21,749 nt of DNA, taken from positions 1 to 21,749 of IMG/VR virus record IMGVR_UViG_3300047359_001049, one strand, 5' to 3'. Below the pieces are notes generated by a model that saw nothing but the letters and a program-made list of their open reading frames with translations, was not told where the DNA came from and did not search any database. Positions 13,751-20,963 of the stretch are shown here, one piece after another. A program made the position numbers and the translations under genes. Positions within the stretch are counted from its first letter, which is position 1; each line of letters begins with the position of its first letter. The stretch comes from a virus.

Positions 13751-14770
13751 ATGGAAGATTACACTATTGTTGAGAAGTATCAACACACAAAAAAAAGTAG
13801 CACAATTGCTATTAGACCTTATTTTAATTCCAGCAAAGAAAACATGGGATTAGAGCAGTATGGTTTAGCATTACATGATGGAGTATGGCATCAAGAAAGT
13901 TTAGCTTGTTTAGAAATGAATGGGGTAAAAAGATATATTACAGGATTAAATGAATTTTCTCCTGAAGTGAAAAGGTTATCTCCTGACAAAAAGAAAACAA
14001 AAATTGCAGAAATTAGAAAAGTGGTTTCTGAATTAGAAGCTGAATTAGCAGCAAATGTTGTTGATCCAAAAGATAAAGATTTTTGGAATAAATTAACTGT
14101 TATGAAACCAGATAATTCTAAATTTTGGGATAAAATACAATTAAGATGTGGTAATGATCCGGTATTTTTAGATCCAGATGGTGATCCTTATGACAAAATT
14201 AAATTATATGCAATCAAAGCAGGTGGATTTTCAATCGTTGCTAAATCATTAGCAGATGCAAAAAAATCACAAAATGAACCTAAATTTTATTTAGACACAG
14301 TAGAAGAAACATTAACTACTAGAACTGAATCAACTAAATTAAAGAATAAATCAATTTCATTATTACAAAAGTTGTTTGATACGAATACAACAAAATTAAT
14401 GTATGTTGCTAAAGTTGTAGATGTTGATAGTGTTCAGTATACTAAAAATACTCCAAATGATGTTATGTATGAAAACATGGATGCTTACATTTTAGGAGAA
14501 GGTGCAGAAAGCAATAAAAAACGCGCTGCATCAAACTTTTTAGAAGTTGCTCAATTAGATATGGAAGAGTTAAAAATTAGAGCATTAATTAAGGACTCTT
14601 TATATTATAGATTTTTGTTAACTAAAGCCGGTGGTTGGATTGAGCCTATGGATAGTGGGATTAGATTGGGTAAAAGACCTAATGAATGCTTGGAATTTTT
14701 AAAAGACCCAATTAATGAAGAAGTTCTTTTATCTTTATTGGATAAAGTAGAACCATATTGGAATTCATAA
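13751..14770 (+). CDS. Hypothetical virion-region protein, 339 aa
   Basis: I do not recognise this 339-aa protein by family. It begins with a beta-rich segment (YTIVEKYQHTKKSSTIAIRP, then GLEQYGLALHDGVWHQESLA), followed by a charged helix at about 75-97 (SPDKKKTKIAEIRKVVSELE) and an aromatic block (DPKDKDFWNKLTVMKPDNSK, FWDKIQLRCGNDPVFLDPDG). The C-terminal half is helical (NKSISLLQKLFDTNTTKLMY, then KKRAASNFLEVAQLDMEELK) and ends in EPYWNS. There is no signal peptide or membrane segment. It lies between the capsid and connector genes, 9 bases before the latter, and is probably co-transcribed with it. A structural role at the head-tail junction is the best guess. Confidence 0.75.
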   Translation: MEDYTIVEKYQHTKKSSTIAIRPYFNSSKENMGLEQYGLALHDGVWHQESLACLEMNGVKRYITGLNEFSPEVKRLSPDKKKTKIAEIRKVVSELEAELAANVVDPKDKDFWNKLTVMKPDNSKFWDKIQLRCGNDPVFLDPDGDPYDKIKLYAIKAGGFSIVAKSLADAKKSQNEPKFYLDTVEETLTTRTESTKLKNKSISLLQKLFDTNTTKLMYVAKVVDVDSVQYTKNTPNDVMYENMDAYILGEGAESNKKRAASNFLEVAQLDMEELKIRALIKDSLYYRFLLTKAGGWIEPMDSGIRLGKRPNECLEFLKDPINEEVLLSLLDKVEPYWNS

Positions 14771-14779
14771 TATATAAAA

Positions 14780-15481
14780 ATGGAAAATAATACACTCTTA
14801 ATAAAGCTGAAGCAAAGATTAAACAAGCTTGATAGTAATGATTATGACAACATTGAGTGTTGGCAATTTATTGAAGCTTTTAATAAGGCGCAGATAGAGT
14901 GGTGTAGACGTAATTTACATGGTGGAAATATGTATAAGGAGGGAGATGAACTATCTAAAAAAAGAATAGATGATCTCCAACCTTTACTTATTGAATTATC
15001 ATTAACTGGTAATCAAACAGATACATACTTTCAAACTGATAATTTTCCGTTAGAACAATATTTAGAATTTAAAAGGGTAAGTACTAAAGGTAAAAATGAT
15101 TGTTGTAACCCAAGATCTATGACTGTTTATTTAGCTGAAGAAGCAAATGTTCCTTTATTATTAAGGGATCCTTTAAAGAATCCTAATTTTGAATGGGGAG
15201 AAACATTTTGCACAATGTTAAATAATACAATAAGAATCTATAAAAAGGACTTTGATATTGTTGATCCAGTATTAACTTATTATAGAAAACCTACATTAAT
15301 ACAAATTGAAGGTTGCGTAAACCCATATGATGGTCAAGTTAGTACAACAAATGTTAATAGTGAATTTAAAGATGATTTAGTTGAAGTTATACTTGATGAC
15401 ACTGCAGCATTAATTGCAGGGGACATAGAAAATATATATCAACAACAAAGAGGTTCACAAGCTGCAGAAAGAAATAATTAA
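14780..15481 (+). CDS. Probable head-tail connector / ring protein
   Basis: This 233-aa protein has the layout of connector-ring proteins in Bacteroidota phages: an N-terminal helical part (LLIKLKQRLNKLDSNDYDNI, ECWQFIEAFNKAQIEWCRRN), a central beta part (NFPLEQYLEFKRVSTKGKND), ETFCTMLNNTIRIYKKDFDI, then VLTYYRKPTLIQIEGC and a C-terminal helix with EFKDDLVEVILDDTAALIAG DIE. The sequence Y.RKP..I...GC followed by a hydrophobic acidic helix is what I remember of crass-like and related ring or adaptor genes. It has several Cys, including Asp-Cys-Cys-Asn. I infer a role just below the portal. The start context tatataaaaATG repeats that of the gene at 1370. Confidence 0.7.
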   Translation: MENNTLLIKLKQRLNKLDSNDYDNIECWQFIEAFNKAQIEWCRRNLHGGNMYKEGDELSKKRIDDLQPLLIELSLTGNQTDTYFQTDNFPLEQYLEFKRVSTKGKNDCCNPRSMTVYLAEEANVPLLLRDPLKNPNFEWGETFCTMLNNTIRIYKKDFDIVDPVLTYYRKPTLIQIEGCVNPYDGQVSTTNVNSEFKDDLVEVILDDTAALIAGDIENIYQQQRGSQAAERNN

Positions 15482-15504
15482 TGTATAGATAATTTAAAAA
15501 ATTA

Positions 15505-15535
15505 TTGTATATTATTATAGTAACAATGATGTTAC
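15505..15535 (+). promoter_or_regulatory. Candidate promoter plus hairpin before the 492-aa structural gene
   Basis: TTGTATATTATTATAG (15505-15520) shares its core with elements at 10331, 17170 and 20920. It is followed at once by GTAACA-ATGA-TGTTAC (15520-15535), a perfect 6-bp hairpin. The hairpin would sit at or near the 5' end of the transcript of the gene at 15608. Confidence 0.4.
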
Positions 15536-15573
15536 GAACAGAGTAAACTGGTAAAATCATTTATATATAACTA

Positions 15574-15593
15574 GTGAAGGTAATGGTCTTCAC
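15574..15593 (+). promoter_or_regulatory. Leader hairpin just upstream of ATG 15608
   Basis: GTGAAG (15574-15579) pairs with CTTCAC (15588-15593), with one more G-T pair (15580/15587), leaving a 6-base loop and ending 14 bases before the start codon. The T-run that follows (ATTTTTTATT) overlaps the initiation region. It could be a 5'-UTR stability or translation element, or a leaky terminator. Confidence 0.4.
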
Positions 15594-15607
15594 ACAAATT
15601 TTTTATT

Positions 15608-17086
15608 ATGGCTTATTTTAATAATGCGTTTAACAAAACGTTTATTGCAGACAGCACGCTTCAAACGGCTGGAACTGCAACTAGTGCTCTTACCGGAGGA
15701 CAATTGGCTTTAGTTGACGGATCTGATTTTGAATCTGTTGCTTTAGCTGGAGGTGGTGCGGTACCAGCAATTACAGCAGGAGCATTGGCTTATGTTGTAC
15801 AAGGATCTTTTTATTCAAAAGATACTATTGGAAATAACCCCGGTCATGGTGGTTATAAAGAATCAGTAAAATCTAAAGGTATCAATCCTAGATATATTAC
15901 TAGATTGTGGAGAACAAACTGTCTTACTGCAACACAAGCAACAGCAAGCCTATCATTAGGTTCTGATTGTGCTCCATGTGGTAAAACTCAATTTTTAAGA
16001 GTTGATGTAAAGGGCTCTCCTGCACTAAGATTTTTAAATCACAATGCATATGCAATTGCTGATTCAGCAAACGTATGCTGCATAGATGGTCAAGAATTTA
16101 TTGATCCTACTGTAGTACTTGGTGCTATGGGTAAAATGGCTCTTGCTGATCCTTTAATTAAACCTTTTGTAGCTGAAGCATCAACTGATGGTATTGCAAC
16201 AGCAACTTTATCTGCAGGTGGTTCAGGATATGCTGAAGTATCTGGTGTTGCAACAACTGGTGGTACTGGAACTGGTGCAAAAGTTAATGTTGATACAGTT
16301 GCAGCTGGTGCAGTTGCTACTTTTTCTATTGCTGATGTAGGTAGTGGTTATACTGCTGGCGATGTACTAACAATTTCTGGTGGTGGTGCTGATGCAACAT
16401 TTATTGTTGACACAGTAAGTGCTGGTGGTGTTATTGTTTCTGTAACAGATGCAGCTGGTGAAGTTGTACAGTCTATTTATACTATTGAAGAAACACAAGA
16501 TGGAACATACACTCCTTCTACAACACCTAATGCAGCAGGAGCTAAAGTTTCAGCAAAATTAGACTTGGTTGGTGCATATGTTGATACAGTTTTTGGAAAT
16601 TGTTCTTTTGATACAAGAGATCACTACAATGCTGAGCCTGTTGAAATTATTGTTTCTCAATTAGATGAAACCGGTAATCCTTGCAATGATTGCGGTGTGG
16701 CAACACAAACTCCTGGATCAATGCAACAAACACAAGGTGAAGAAGTAATTAGAGATTTACTAATGTCTGAAAGATATCGTCAGAGCCCTTACAACCAGGG
16801 GAATGCTGATAGTGGAAGAATCAGAGAAATTGAAATGTCAGATGAGCTTATTGCTGCTGTAGATAGAACTGCAACATACAGAGCTTATTATATTCAACAT
16901 TCTGTGCCACGTTTTAATAATCCAACTGGTGTATTTGATAATGACCAATATGTATACAAAGTATATGTAAAATGTTCAGATACAGCTGCACAAGCTCAAC
17001 TAGATAATCTATTTGAAGATTTAGAAGCTTGGGCTGGGGATAACGGCAATAAAATTGTATTTGAAGATACAAATGCTTACTGGTAA
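15608..17086 (+). CDS. Large virion structural (tail-region) protein with inserted Gly-rich repeats
   Basis: This 492-aa protein has a flanking body of about residues 1-190 and 285-492, with an inserted Gly/Ala/Val/Thr-rich block at about 196-284. The body begins FNKTFIADSTLQTAGTATSA followed by LTGGQLALVDG, typical of abundant tail/virion proteins, and ends with QLDNLFEDLEAWAGDNGNKI. The insert contains two related units built on GSGY(A/T)..(S/G)(G/D)V and VDTV, resembling the GSGYTxGDxLTIxGGG beta repeats of many phage surface proteins. The body has paired Cys (CAPC 121-124, Cys-Cys 157-158, NPCNDC 359-362). A major tail (tube- or sheath-like) or other repeated structural protein is likely. 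It has its own promoter-like leader and a strong terminator, which suggests high expression. Confidence 0.72.
   Translation: MAYFNNAFNKTFIADSTLQTAGTATSALTGGQLALVDGSDFESVALAGGGAVPAITAGALAYVVQGSFYSKDTIGNNPGHGGYKESVKSKGINPRYITRLWRTNCLTATQATASLSLGSDCAPCGKTQFLRVDVKGSPALRFLNHNAYAIADSANVCCIDGQEFIDPTVVLGAMGKMALADPLIKPFVAEASTDGIATATLSAGGSGYAEVSGVATTGGTGTGAKVNVDTVAAGAVATFSIADVGSGYTAGDVLTISGGGADATFIVDTVSAGGVIVSVTDAAGEVVQSIYTIEETQDGTYTPSTTPNAAGAKVSAKLDLVGAYVDTVFGNCSFDTRDHYNAEPVEIIVSQLDETGNPCNDCGVATQTPGSMQQTQGEEVIRDLLMSERYRQSPYNQGNADSGRIREIEMSDELIAAVDRTATYRAYYIQHSVPRFNNPTGVFDNDQYVYKVYVKCSDTAAQAQLDNLFEDLEAWAGDNGNKIVFEDTNAYW
16193..16459 (+). repeat. Inserted imperfect tandem repeat domain (protein level)
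   Basis: This stretch encodes residues 196-284 of the 492-aa structural protein. It holds two diverged copies, about 196-231 and 232-270, each with GSGY, a Gly-rich turn and the end motif VDTV, plus a partial third (SAGGVIVSVTDAAG). Composition differs sharply from the flanks, which are richer in Cys, Asp and aromatic residues. Confidence 0.65.
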
Positions 17087-17117
17087 GACAGTATAAAACA
17101 TCTTAAATAATTAATTA

Positions 17118-17150
17118 GAGCAGGGGTACTAAACTCCTGCTCTTTTTATT
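17118..17150 (+). terminator. Strong intrinsic terminator after the 492-aa gene
   Basis: GAGCAGGGG (17118-17126) pairs with CTCCTGCTC (17134-17142), with one G-T pair, over a 7-base loop (TACTAAA), followed by TTTTTATT and more T-rich sequence. This is a textbook rho-independent terminator 31 bases after the stop. Confidence 0.93.
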
Positions 17151-17169
17151 TTATATATTCTTGTTTTTT

Positions 17170-17188
17170 TTGTATATTATCTATATAG
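17170..17188 (+). promoter_or_regulatory. Candidate promoter for the tail-fibre operon
   Basis: TTGTATATTATCTATATAG lies directly after the terminator and 21 bases before ATG 17209. It shares TTG-TATATTAT with 15505 and 10331. A T-run precedes it (17164-17171). Terminator plus promoter in one 120-base gap marks a transcription-unit boundary. Confidence 0.45.
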
Positions 17189-17208
17189 TGTATTAAAGCA
17201 AATAAAAA

Positions 17209-17784
17209 ATGGCAAGCAGACATATATTAAGTTTAGAAATTCCTACAGTATCTAACTGTGATTTATTATGTATTAAAGATACAAGTCAATATTCTAAAGA
17301 TTTGTCAGTAGATTGCGAAGAATTGTTAATAACATTACCTGGATATTCTGTTCCGGTATTAATTAAAGTAGATAAAGACTTTGATATGTGCTTAACTGCT
17401 TGTACTCTTGCTTTACAGACCGAAAATTGTGGAACAAAACAATCTGAAATTCCTGATGGGATATATATTATTAGATATAGTGTATCTCCAAACTCTAAAG
17501 TTTATGTAGAATATAATCATTTAAGAGTAACTAAATTACTTACAACTTATTATGAAGTTTTATGTGATTTAAATGTGCAAGCATGTCAACCAAATTCAGA
17601 TAAACAAGCATTATTATCTGAGATGTATTATATAAAAACTATGATTGATGCGGCAGTGGCTAATGTAGAATACTGTCAATCATCAGAACAAGGGATGCAG
17701 TTATATAGATATGCAAAAGAAAGATTGAATAAAATTTTATGTCCAACAGGAAACTGTGGATCAAGTTCAAAATATTTAATTTAA
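17209..17784 (+). CDS. Cys-rich hypothetical protein of the tail region, 191 aa
   Basis: This 191-aa protein has no family I can name with certainty. The N-terminal half looks beta-rich (RHILSLEIPTVSNCDLLCIK, then EELLITLPGYSVPVLIKVDK), with IPDGIYIIRYSVSPNSKVYV and YNHLRVTKL in the middle. The C-terminal half is helical (LLSEMYYIKTMIDAAVANVE, QGMQLYRYAKERLNKILC) and closes with CPTGNCGSSSKYLI. About 12 Cys are spread through it, often paired (CDLLC, CLTAC, CPTGNC), suggesting metal sites or disulfides in the virion. I recall the pattern IPDGIY.I.YSV.PN...Y from uncultured marine phages. It heads the tail-fibre operon, 11 bases before the zinc-ribbon gene. Confidence 0.8.
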   Translation: MASRHILSLEIPTVSNCDLLCIKDTSQYSKDLSVDCEELLITLPGYSVPVLIKVDKDFDMCLTACTLALQTENCGTKQSEIPDGIYIIRYSVSPNSKVYVEYNHLRVTKLLTTYYEVLCDLNVQACQPNSDKQALLSEMYYIKTMIDAAVANVEYCQSSEQGMQLYRYAKERLNKILCPTGNCGSSSKYLI

Positions 17785-17795
17785 ACCAATAAGAT

Positions 17796-17975
17796 ATGGC
17801 AAATTGTGCTCACTGTAATAAAGTATTTACTTGTGGATGTCAAAAAGCTAGTTTAGGAAATGGAGTAGTAGTATGTAAACAATGTAAAGCAAAAGCTGAA
17901 GCAGATGTATCAACATCAAGAGACTTAAATCTAGAATTAGCAAGACAACAAGTACAAGATTTAAAAAATAGATAA
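17796..17975 (+). CDS. Small putative zinc-ribbon protein, 59 aa
   Basis: This 59-residue ORF starts ATGGCA 11 bases after the previous stop and ends 7 bases before the next start. It has seven-residue-scale Cys pairs: CAHC (4/7), CGC (13/15) and CKQC (27/30), with His6, a classical zinc-binding layout, and then a charged helical tail (SRDLNLELARQQVQDLKNR). Without it there would be a 198-base hole in the operon. From memory similar small C..C/CGC/C..C proteins occur in uncultured Bacteroidota phages next to fibre genes; the function is unknown. A chaperone or scaffold role for fibre assembly is only a guess. Confidence 0.82.
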   Translation: MANCAHCNKVFTCGCQKASLGNGVVVCKQCKAKAEADVSTSRDLNLELARQQVQDLKNR

Positions 17976-17982
17976 ATAAAAT

Positions 17983-18528
17983 ATGGCAACATCAACTGCG
18001 GTAGCATCATCAAATGCAGTTCAAGAAAAAGAACTTAAATTGCTAAAGCAAATTAAGATTGAGCAAAATTTTTCTAAACAAGCATATGCAAACTTTAAAT
18101 CAGTTAAGTTTGGCATTGCTTCTTGCTGTTATACAGATTTTGCAACATCTATAATTGAAAAGCAATTATGTGATTGGCAAAATTCATCAAGTAATAAAGC
18201 AGTTGTTGCAACAGAAGACAGAGGTTTATTTGTAGAGCCTTTATCAAAAATTAATTTAAAAGCAAGTATAAGTTGTCCAACAACTCCAAGTAATGTTTGT
18301 ACTGTATTAGATTTAGCAGCTATACTAGCAGATGAAGGCACCTATTCTCAATGTTTTGAAAATGCATCTTCTACCTGGACAGTTACACATAATTTAGGAA
18401 AGTTCCCTTCAGTAACTGTTGTAGACAGTGCAAATACAGTGGTTGTGGGTAATGTAGATTATACAAACTCATTGCAACTAGTTATAACGTTTAATGCAGC
18501 TTTTTCAGGTTGTGTTTATTTAAATTAA
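17983..18528 (+). CDS. Small virion protein with tail-fibre-type C-terminal domain
   Basis: This 181-aa protein has a helical N-terminus (KELKLLKQIKIEQNFSKQAY, about 16-35), a central region with Cys pairs (SCCYTD, CPTTPSNVC), and a C-terminal domain at about 127-181: SSTWTVTHNLGKFPSVTVVD followed by SANTVVVGNVDYTNSLQLVI and FSGCVYLN. This W.V.HNLg.fPsV.vvDs......V.Y......i.F..af.G..yLN pattern is familiar from phage tail-fibre and baseplate-associated proteins and is probably a beta sandwich. It is likely a fibre-linked or short-fibre component; the helical N-terminus may trimerise or attach to the tail. It lies 18 bases before the large fibre gene. Confidence 0.72.
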   Translation: MATSTAVASSNAVQEKELKLLKQIKIEQNFSKQAYANFKSVKFGIASCCYTDFATSIIEKQLCDWQNSSSNKAVVATEDRGLFVEPLSKINLKASISCPTTPSNVCTVLDLAAILADEGTYSQCFENASSTWTVTHNLGKFPSVTVVDSANTVVVGNVDYTNSLQLVITFNAAFSGCVYLN

Positions 18529-18546
18529 AAAATAAAATAAAATAAA

Positions 18547-20916
18547 ATGGCAATACAATTTTTAACGGGTTTAAACGTACAAGGTAACGTTAATTTAAAC
18601 GAAAGTCAACTTCAGAATTTTATAGTACACCCTTTAGCTGCAAATCCAACCGGAATTGCTGGTAGACTATATTATAATTCAAGTATTAATGCCTTGAAAT
18701 TGTATAATGGCACGGCATGGGTAGCAATAGATTCAGATACAAAATATGACCTTACAGGTGTTGGATCAACAAATGGTTCAGCAGGTGTAAGATTAACTGA
18801 GACAGGGACAAGCAATCACGATGATGTATTAATTGTTGGTGCAGGTACAGTAGGGGTAACTAGAAATGGTAATACACTTACAGTTACAGGAACTGATTCA
18901 GCAGCTGGAACAGTTACAGACGTGGCTGGAGGTACAGGAATTACTATCACAGGTACATCAACTGTAACACCTACTGTAAATATTGATTATGCAGGAACAG
19001 ACAATGCTATTTTAGCTGCAACTGCTGCAACACCAGTAGGAGGTGATACAGTATGGTTTTCTGATGCAGATGATAATGGAATTAAAAAAGCACTTATTAG
19101 TTCTATGCCAGGATTTGGTAAAGATGGTACAGTTACTTCTGTAGCAGCAACACATGCTGGTAATGCATTTACAGCAAGTATAGGAAATACAGCAACAATA
19201 GATCCATCTGTTGATATAACAATGAATGGTGCTTCAACAGATTATATAAATGGTTTAGGTAACTTAACAGTTTTTCCAGCAATACCTCAAGGGGATATTA
19301 CAAAGGTTGATGTTACAGCACCAATAACAGGTGGTGGAGCTACAGGTGATATAACTATAGGTCACGCCTCTCAAACAGATACAGAGACTACAGATACTGC
19401 CACTTTATCATTTGGAGGAACATTCGATGCGTACACCGATGTAACTACCAACGCAACAGGACACGTTACAGGCCATGAAGTAACAACCTTTACATTACCT
19501 GCGAATCCAAATACAAATACAACTTATCAGTTAGGTGTTGGAGCAGGTGGTACAAATAGTTCTAAAATAGAATTAGATGCTAGTTCAGGAACTGATACAA
19601 GCATCACTCTTGAGGGTACATCAACAACAATTAAGGTTACGGAAAACACAACTACTGATGTTATAACCCTAGACTTTCAAAATGATGTTGAAATTGCAAA
19701 TGATTTATTTGTAGGAAATGAACTTACTGTTGATAGTGATACTACTTTAGCTGGAGAATTAGCAGGTTCAACAGCAACTTTTACAGGTCAGGTAACTATA
19801 CCTGTAACTCCAACTGCAGCAGCTTCGGCAGCTTCTAAAAGTTATGTAGATTCTACGTTAGCAGGCTCAGGAGCTTTAATATTCCAAGGAGGATATAATG
19901 CAGCAACCAACGTTCCTGATTTAGATTCAAATCCAAGTGCATCCATCAAGCAAGGTTGGACATATGCAGTTACAAATGGAGGACAATTTTTTGGAGAAAC
20001 AGTAGAAGATGGTGATTTACTTATTGCTGAAACAGATGCTCCAACAGCACTATCTGATTGGACAGTTGTTCAAGACAATATTGGAATTGCTACGGCAGGC
20101 AGTACAGATGGTAATACTACCAAAGGTATTGCAGGATTTAATTCAGCTCATTTTAATGTAACATCAAACGGATGGGTTTCTTCTGACATATACGGAGGAG
20201 GCTCTACACTAGGTATTGTTCCTTCAGGAGGAGCAAGCACTACCTTCTTACGAGGTGATGGTTCATGGGTGACACCGACAGATACAAACACACAAAGGTC
20301 TGCAGGTACAGGTTTAAGTTTATCAGGTAACACTATAAATGCTAATGTTGATGGAACACAAACTGTCGCAGCAAATAGCTCATCATCAAATACAAATAGA
20401 ACATATAAGATTCAAGTTGATTCAGGAGATAACTTAGTAGTTAACGTACCTTGGTCAGATACAAATACTCAAGCAGTATCTAGTGTAGATGAAATTTCTC
20501 CAGGTACTTCAACAGGAACGCCAATTGTAGTTAACCCAACTACAGGGGCTGTTAAGGTTCAGTCAATGGCATATGATGGAGGTAGCGATGTAGGTCACGT
20601 TCCTTCAGGAGGTAGTTCATCTACATTCCTAAGAGGTGATGGTACATGGGCAACGCCAGTAGATACAGGAGCTTTAGGAGCAAAAGTTGTTTTAACAGGT
20701 GGCGTTACGGCTTCTGGAGTAACTACATTTACATATGATGTTACTGGGTCATTCCCTTCCGGGGCAGTTGCTGAAGATGTAAAATGTGAAGTTATAAGCG
20801 CTGCAGGAGAAACTGTTTATGCTGGAATTACAAGATCTTCTGCTGATTTAATTATTAAAATGAATGGAACAATTTCAGATAGTACTTATAAAGTATTGCT
20901 TACATATATTGGCTAA
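18547..20916 (+). CDS. Tail fibre protein, 789 aa
   Basis: This is a Thr/Gly/Ser/Asn-rich repetitive protein typical of tail fibres. Segments in order: an N-terminal anchor-like region (MAIQFLTGLNVQGNVNLNE, then RLYYNSSINALKLYNGTAWV), beta-repeat shaft (GTVTDVAGGTGITITG at about 121, GTVTSVA at 194, DITKVDVTAPITGGGATGDI at 250), a globular domain at about 430-515 (AASKSYVDSTLAGSGALIFQ through GDLLIAETDAP and DWTVVQDNIGIA), two copies of VPSGG..STFLRGDG.W.TP.DT at 558-580 and 685-707, and a C-terminal domain (about 711-789) of beta strands ending YKVLLTYIG. I see no intramolecular-chaperone or peptidase motif. It probably mediates host binding. A second fibre gene with a related N-terminus follows. 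Confidence 0.88.
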   Translation: MAIQFLTGLNVQGNVNLNESQLQNFIVHPLAANPTGIAGRLYYNSSINALKLYNGTAWVAIDSDTKYDLTGVGSTNGSAGVRLTETGTSNHDDVLIVGAGTVGVTRNGNTLTVTGTDSAAGTVTDVAGGTGITITGTSTVTPTVNIDYAGTDNAILAATAATPVGGDTVWFSDADDNGIKKALISSMPGFGKDGTVTSVAATHAGNAFTASIGNTATIDPSVDITMNGASTDYINGLGNLTVFPAIPQGDITKVDVTAPITGGGATGDITIGHASQTDTETTDTATLSFGGTFDAYTDVTTNATGHVTGHEVTTFTLPANPNTNTTYQLGVGAGGTNSSKIELDASSGTDTSITLEGTSTTIKVTENTTTDVITLDFQNDVEIANDLFVGNELTVDSDTTLAGELAGSTATFTGQVTIPVTPTAAASAASKSYVDSTLAGSGALIFQGGYNAATNVPDLDSNPSASIKQGWTYAVTNGGQFFGETVEDGDLLIAETDAPTALSDWTVVQDNIGIATAGSTDGNTTKGIAGFNSAHFNVTSNGWVSSDIYGGGSTLGIVPSGGASTTFLRGDGSWVTPTDTNTQRSAGTGLSLSGNTINANVDGTQTVAANSSSSNTNRTYKIQVDSGDNLVVNVPWSDTNTQAVSSVDEISPGTSTGTPIVVNPTTGAVKVQSMAYDGGSDVGHVPSGGSSSTFLRGDGTWATPVDTGALGAKVVLTGGVTASGVTTFTYDVTGSFPSGAVAEDVKCEVISAAGETVYAGITRSSADLIIKMNGTISDSTYKVLLTYIG
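20218..20667 (+). repeat. Two 69-base fibre repeats (20218-20286 and 20599-20667)
   Basis: Both copies begin GTTCCTTCAGGAGG and encode VPSGG..STFLRGDG.W.TP.DT; they differ mainly at third positions and a few residues. The 127-residue spacing suggests duplication of a larger fibre module with later divergence. Confidence 0.8.
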
Positions 20917-20919
20917 TAA

Positions 20920-20939
20920 TTGTATATTTGTATATTAAC
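20920..20939 (+). promoter_or_regulatory. Candidate promoter between the two fibre genes
   Basis: TTGTATATTTGTATATTAAC contains TATATTTG (20923-20930), an exact TAnnTTTG box, 33 bases before ATG 20964. It may let the second fibre gene be expressed separately from the first. The 47-base gap shows no hairpin. Confidence 0.45.
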
Positions 20940-20963
20940 AATTAAAATTTTTATTTATAAAAA

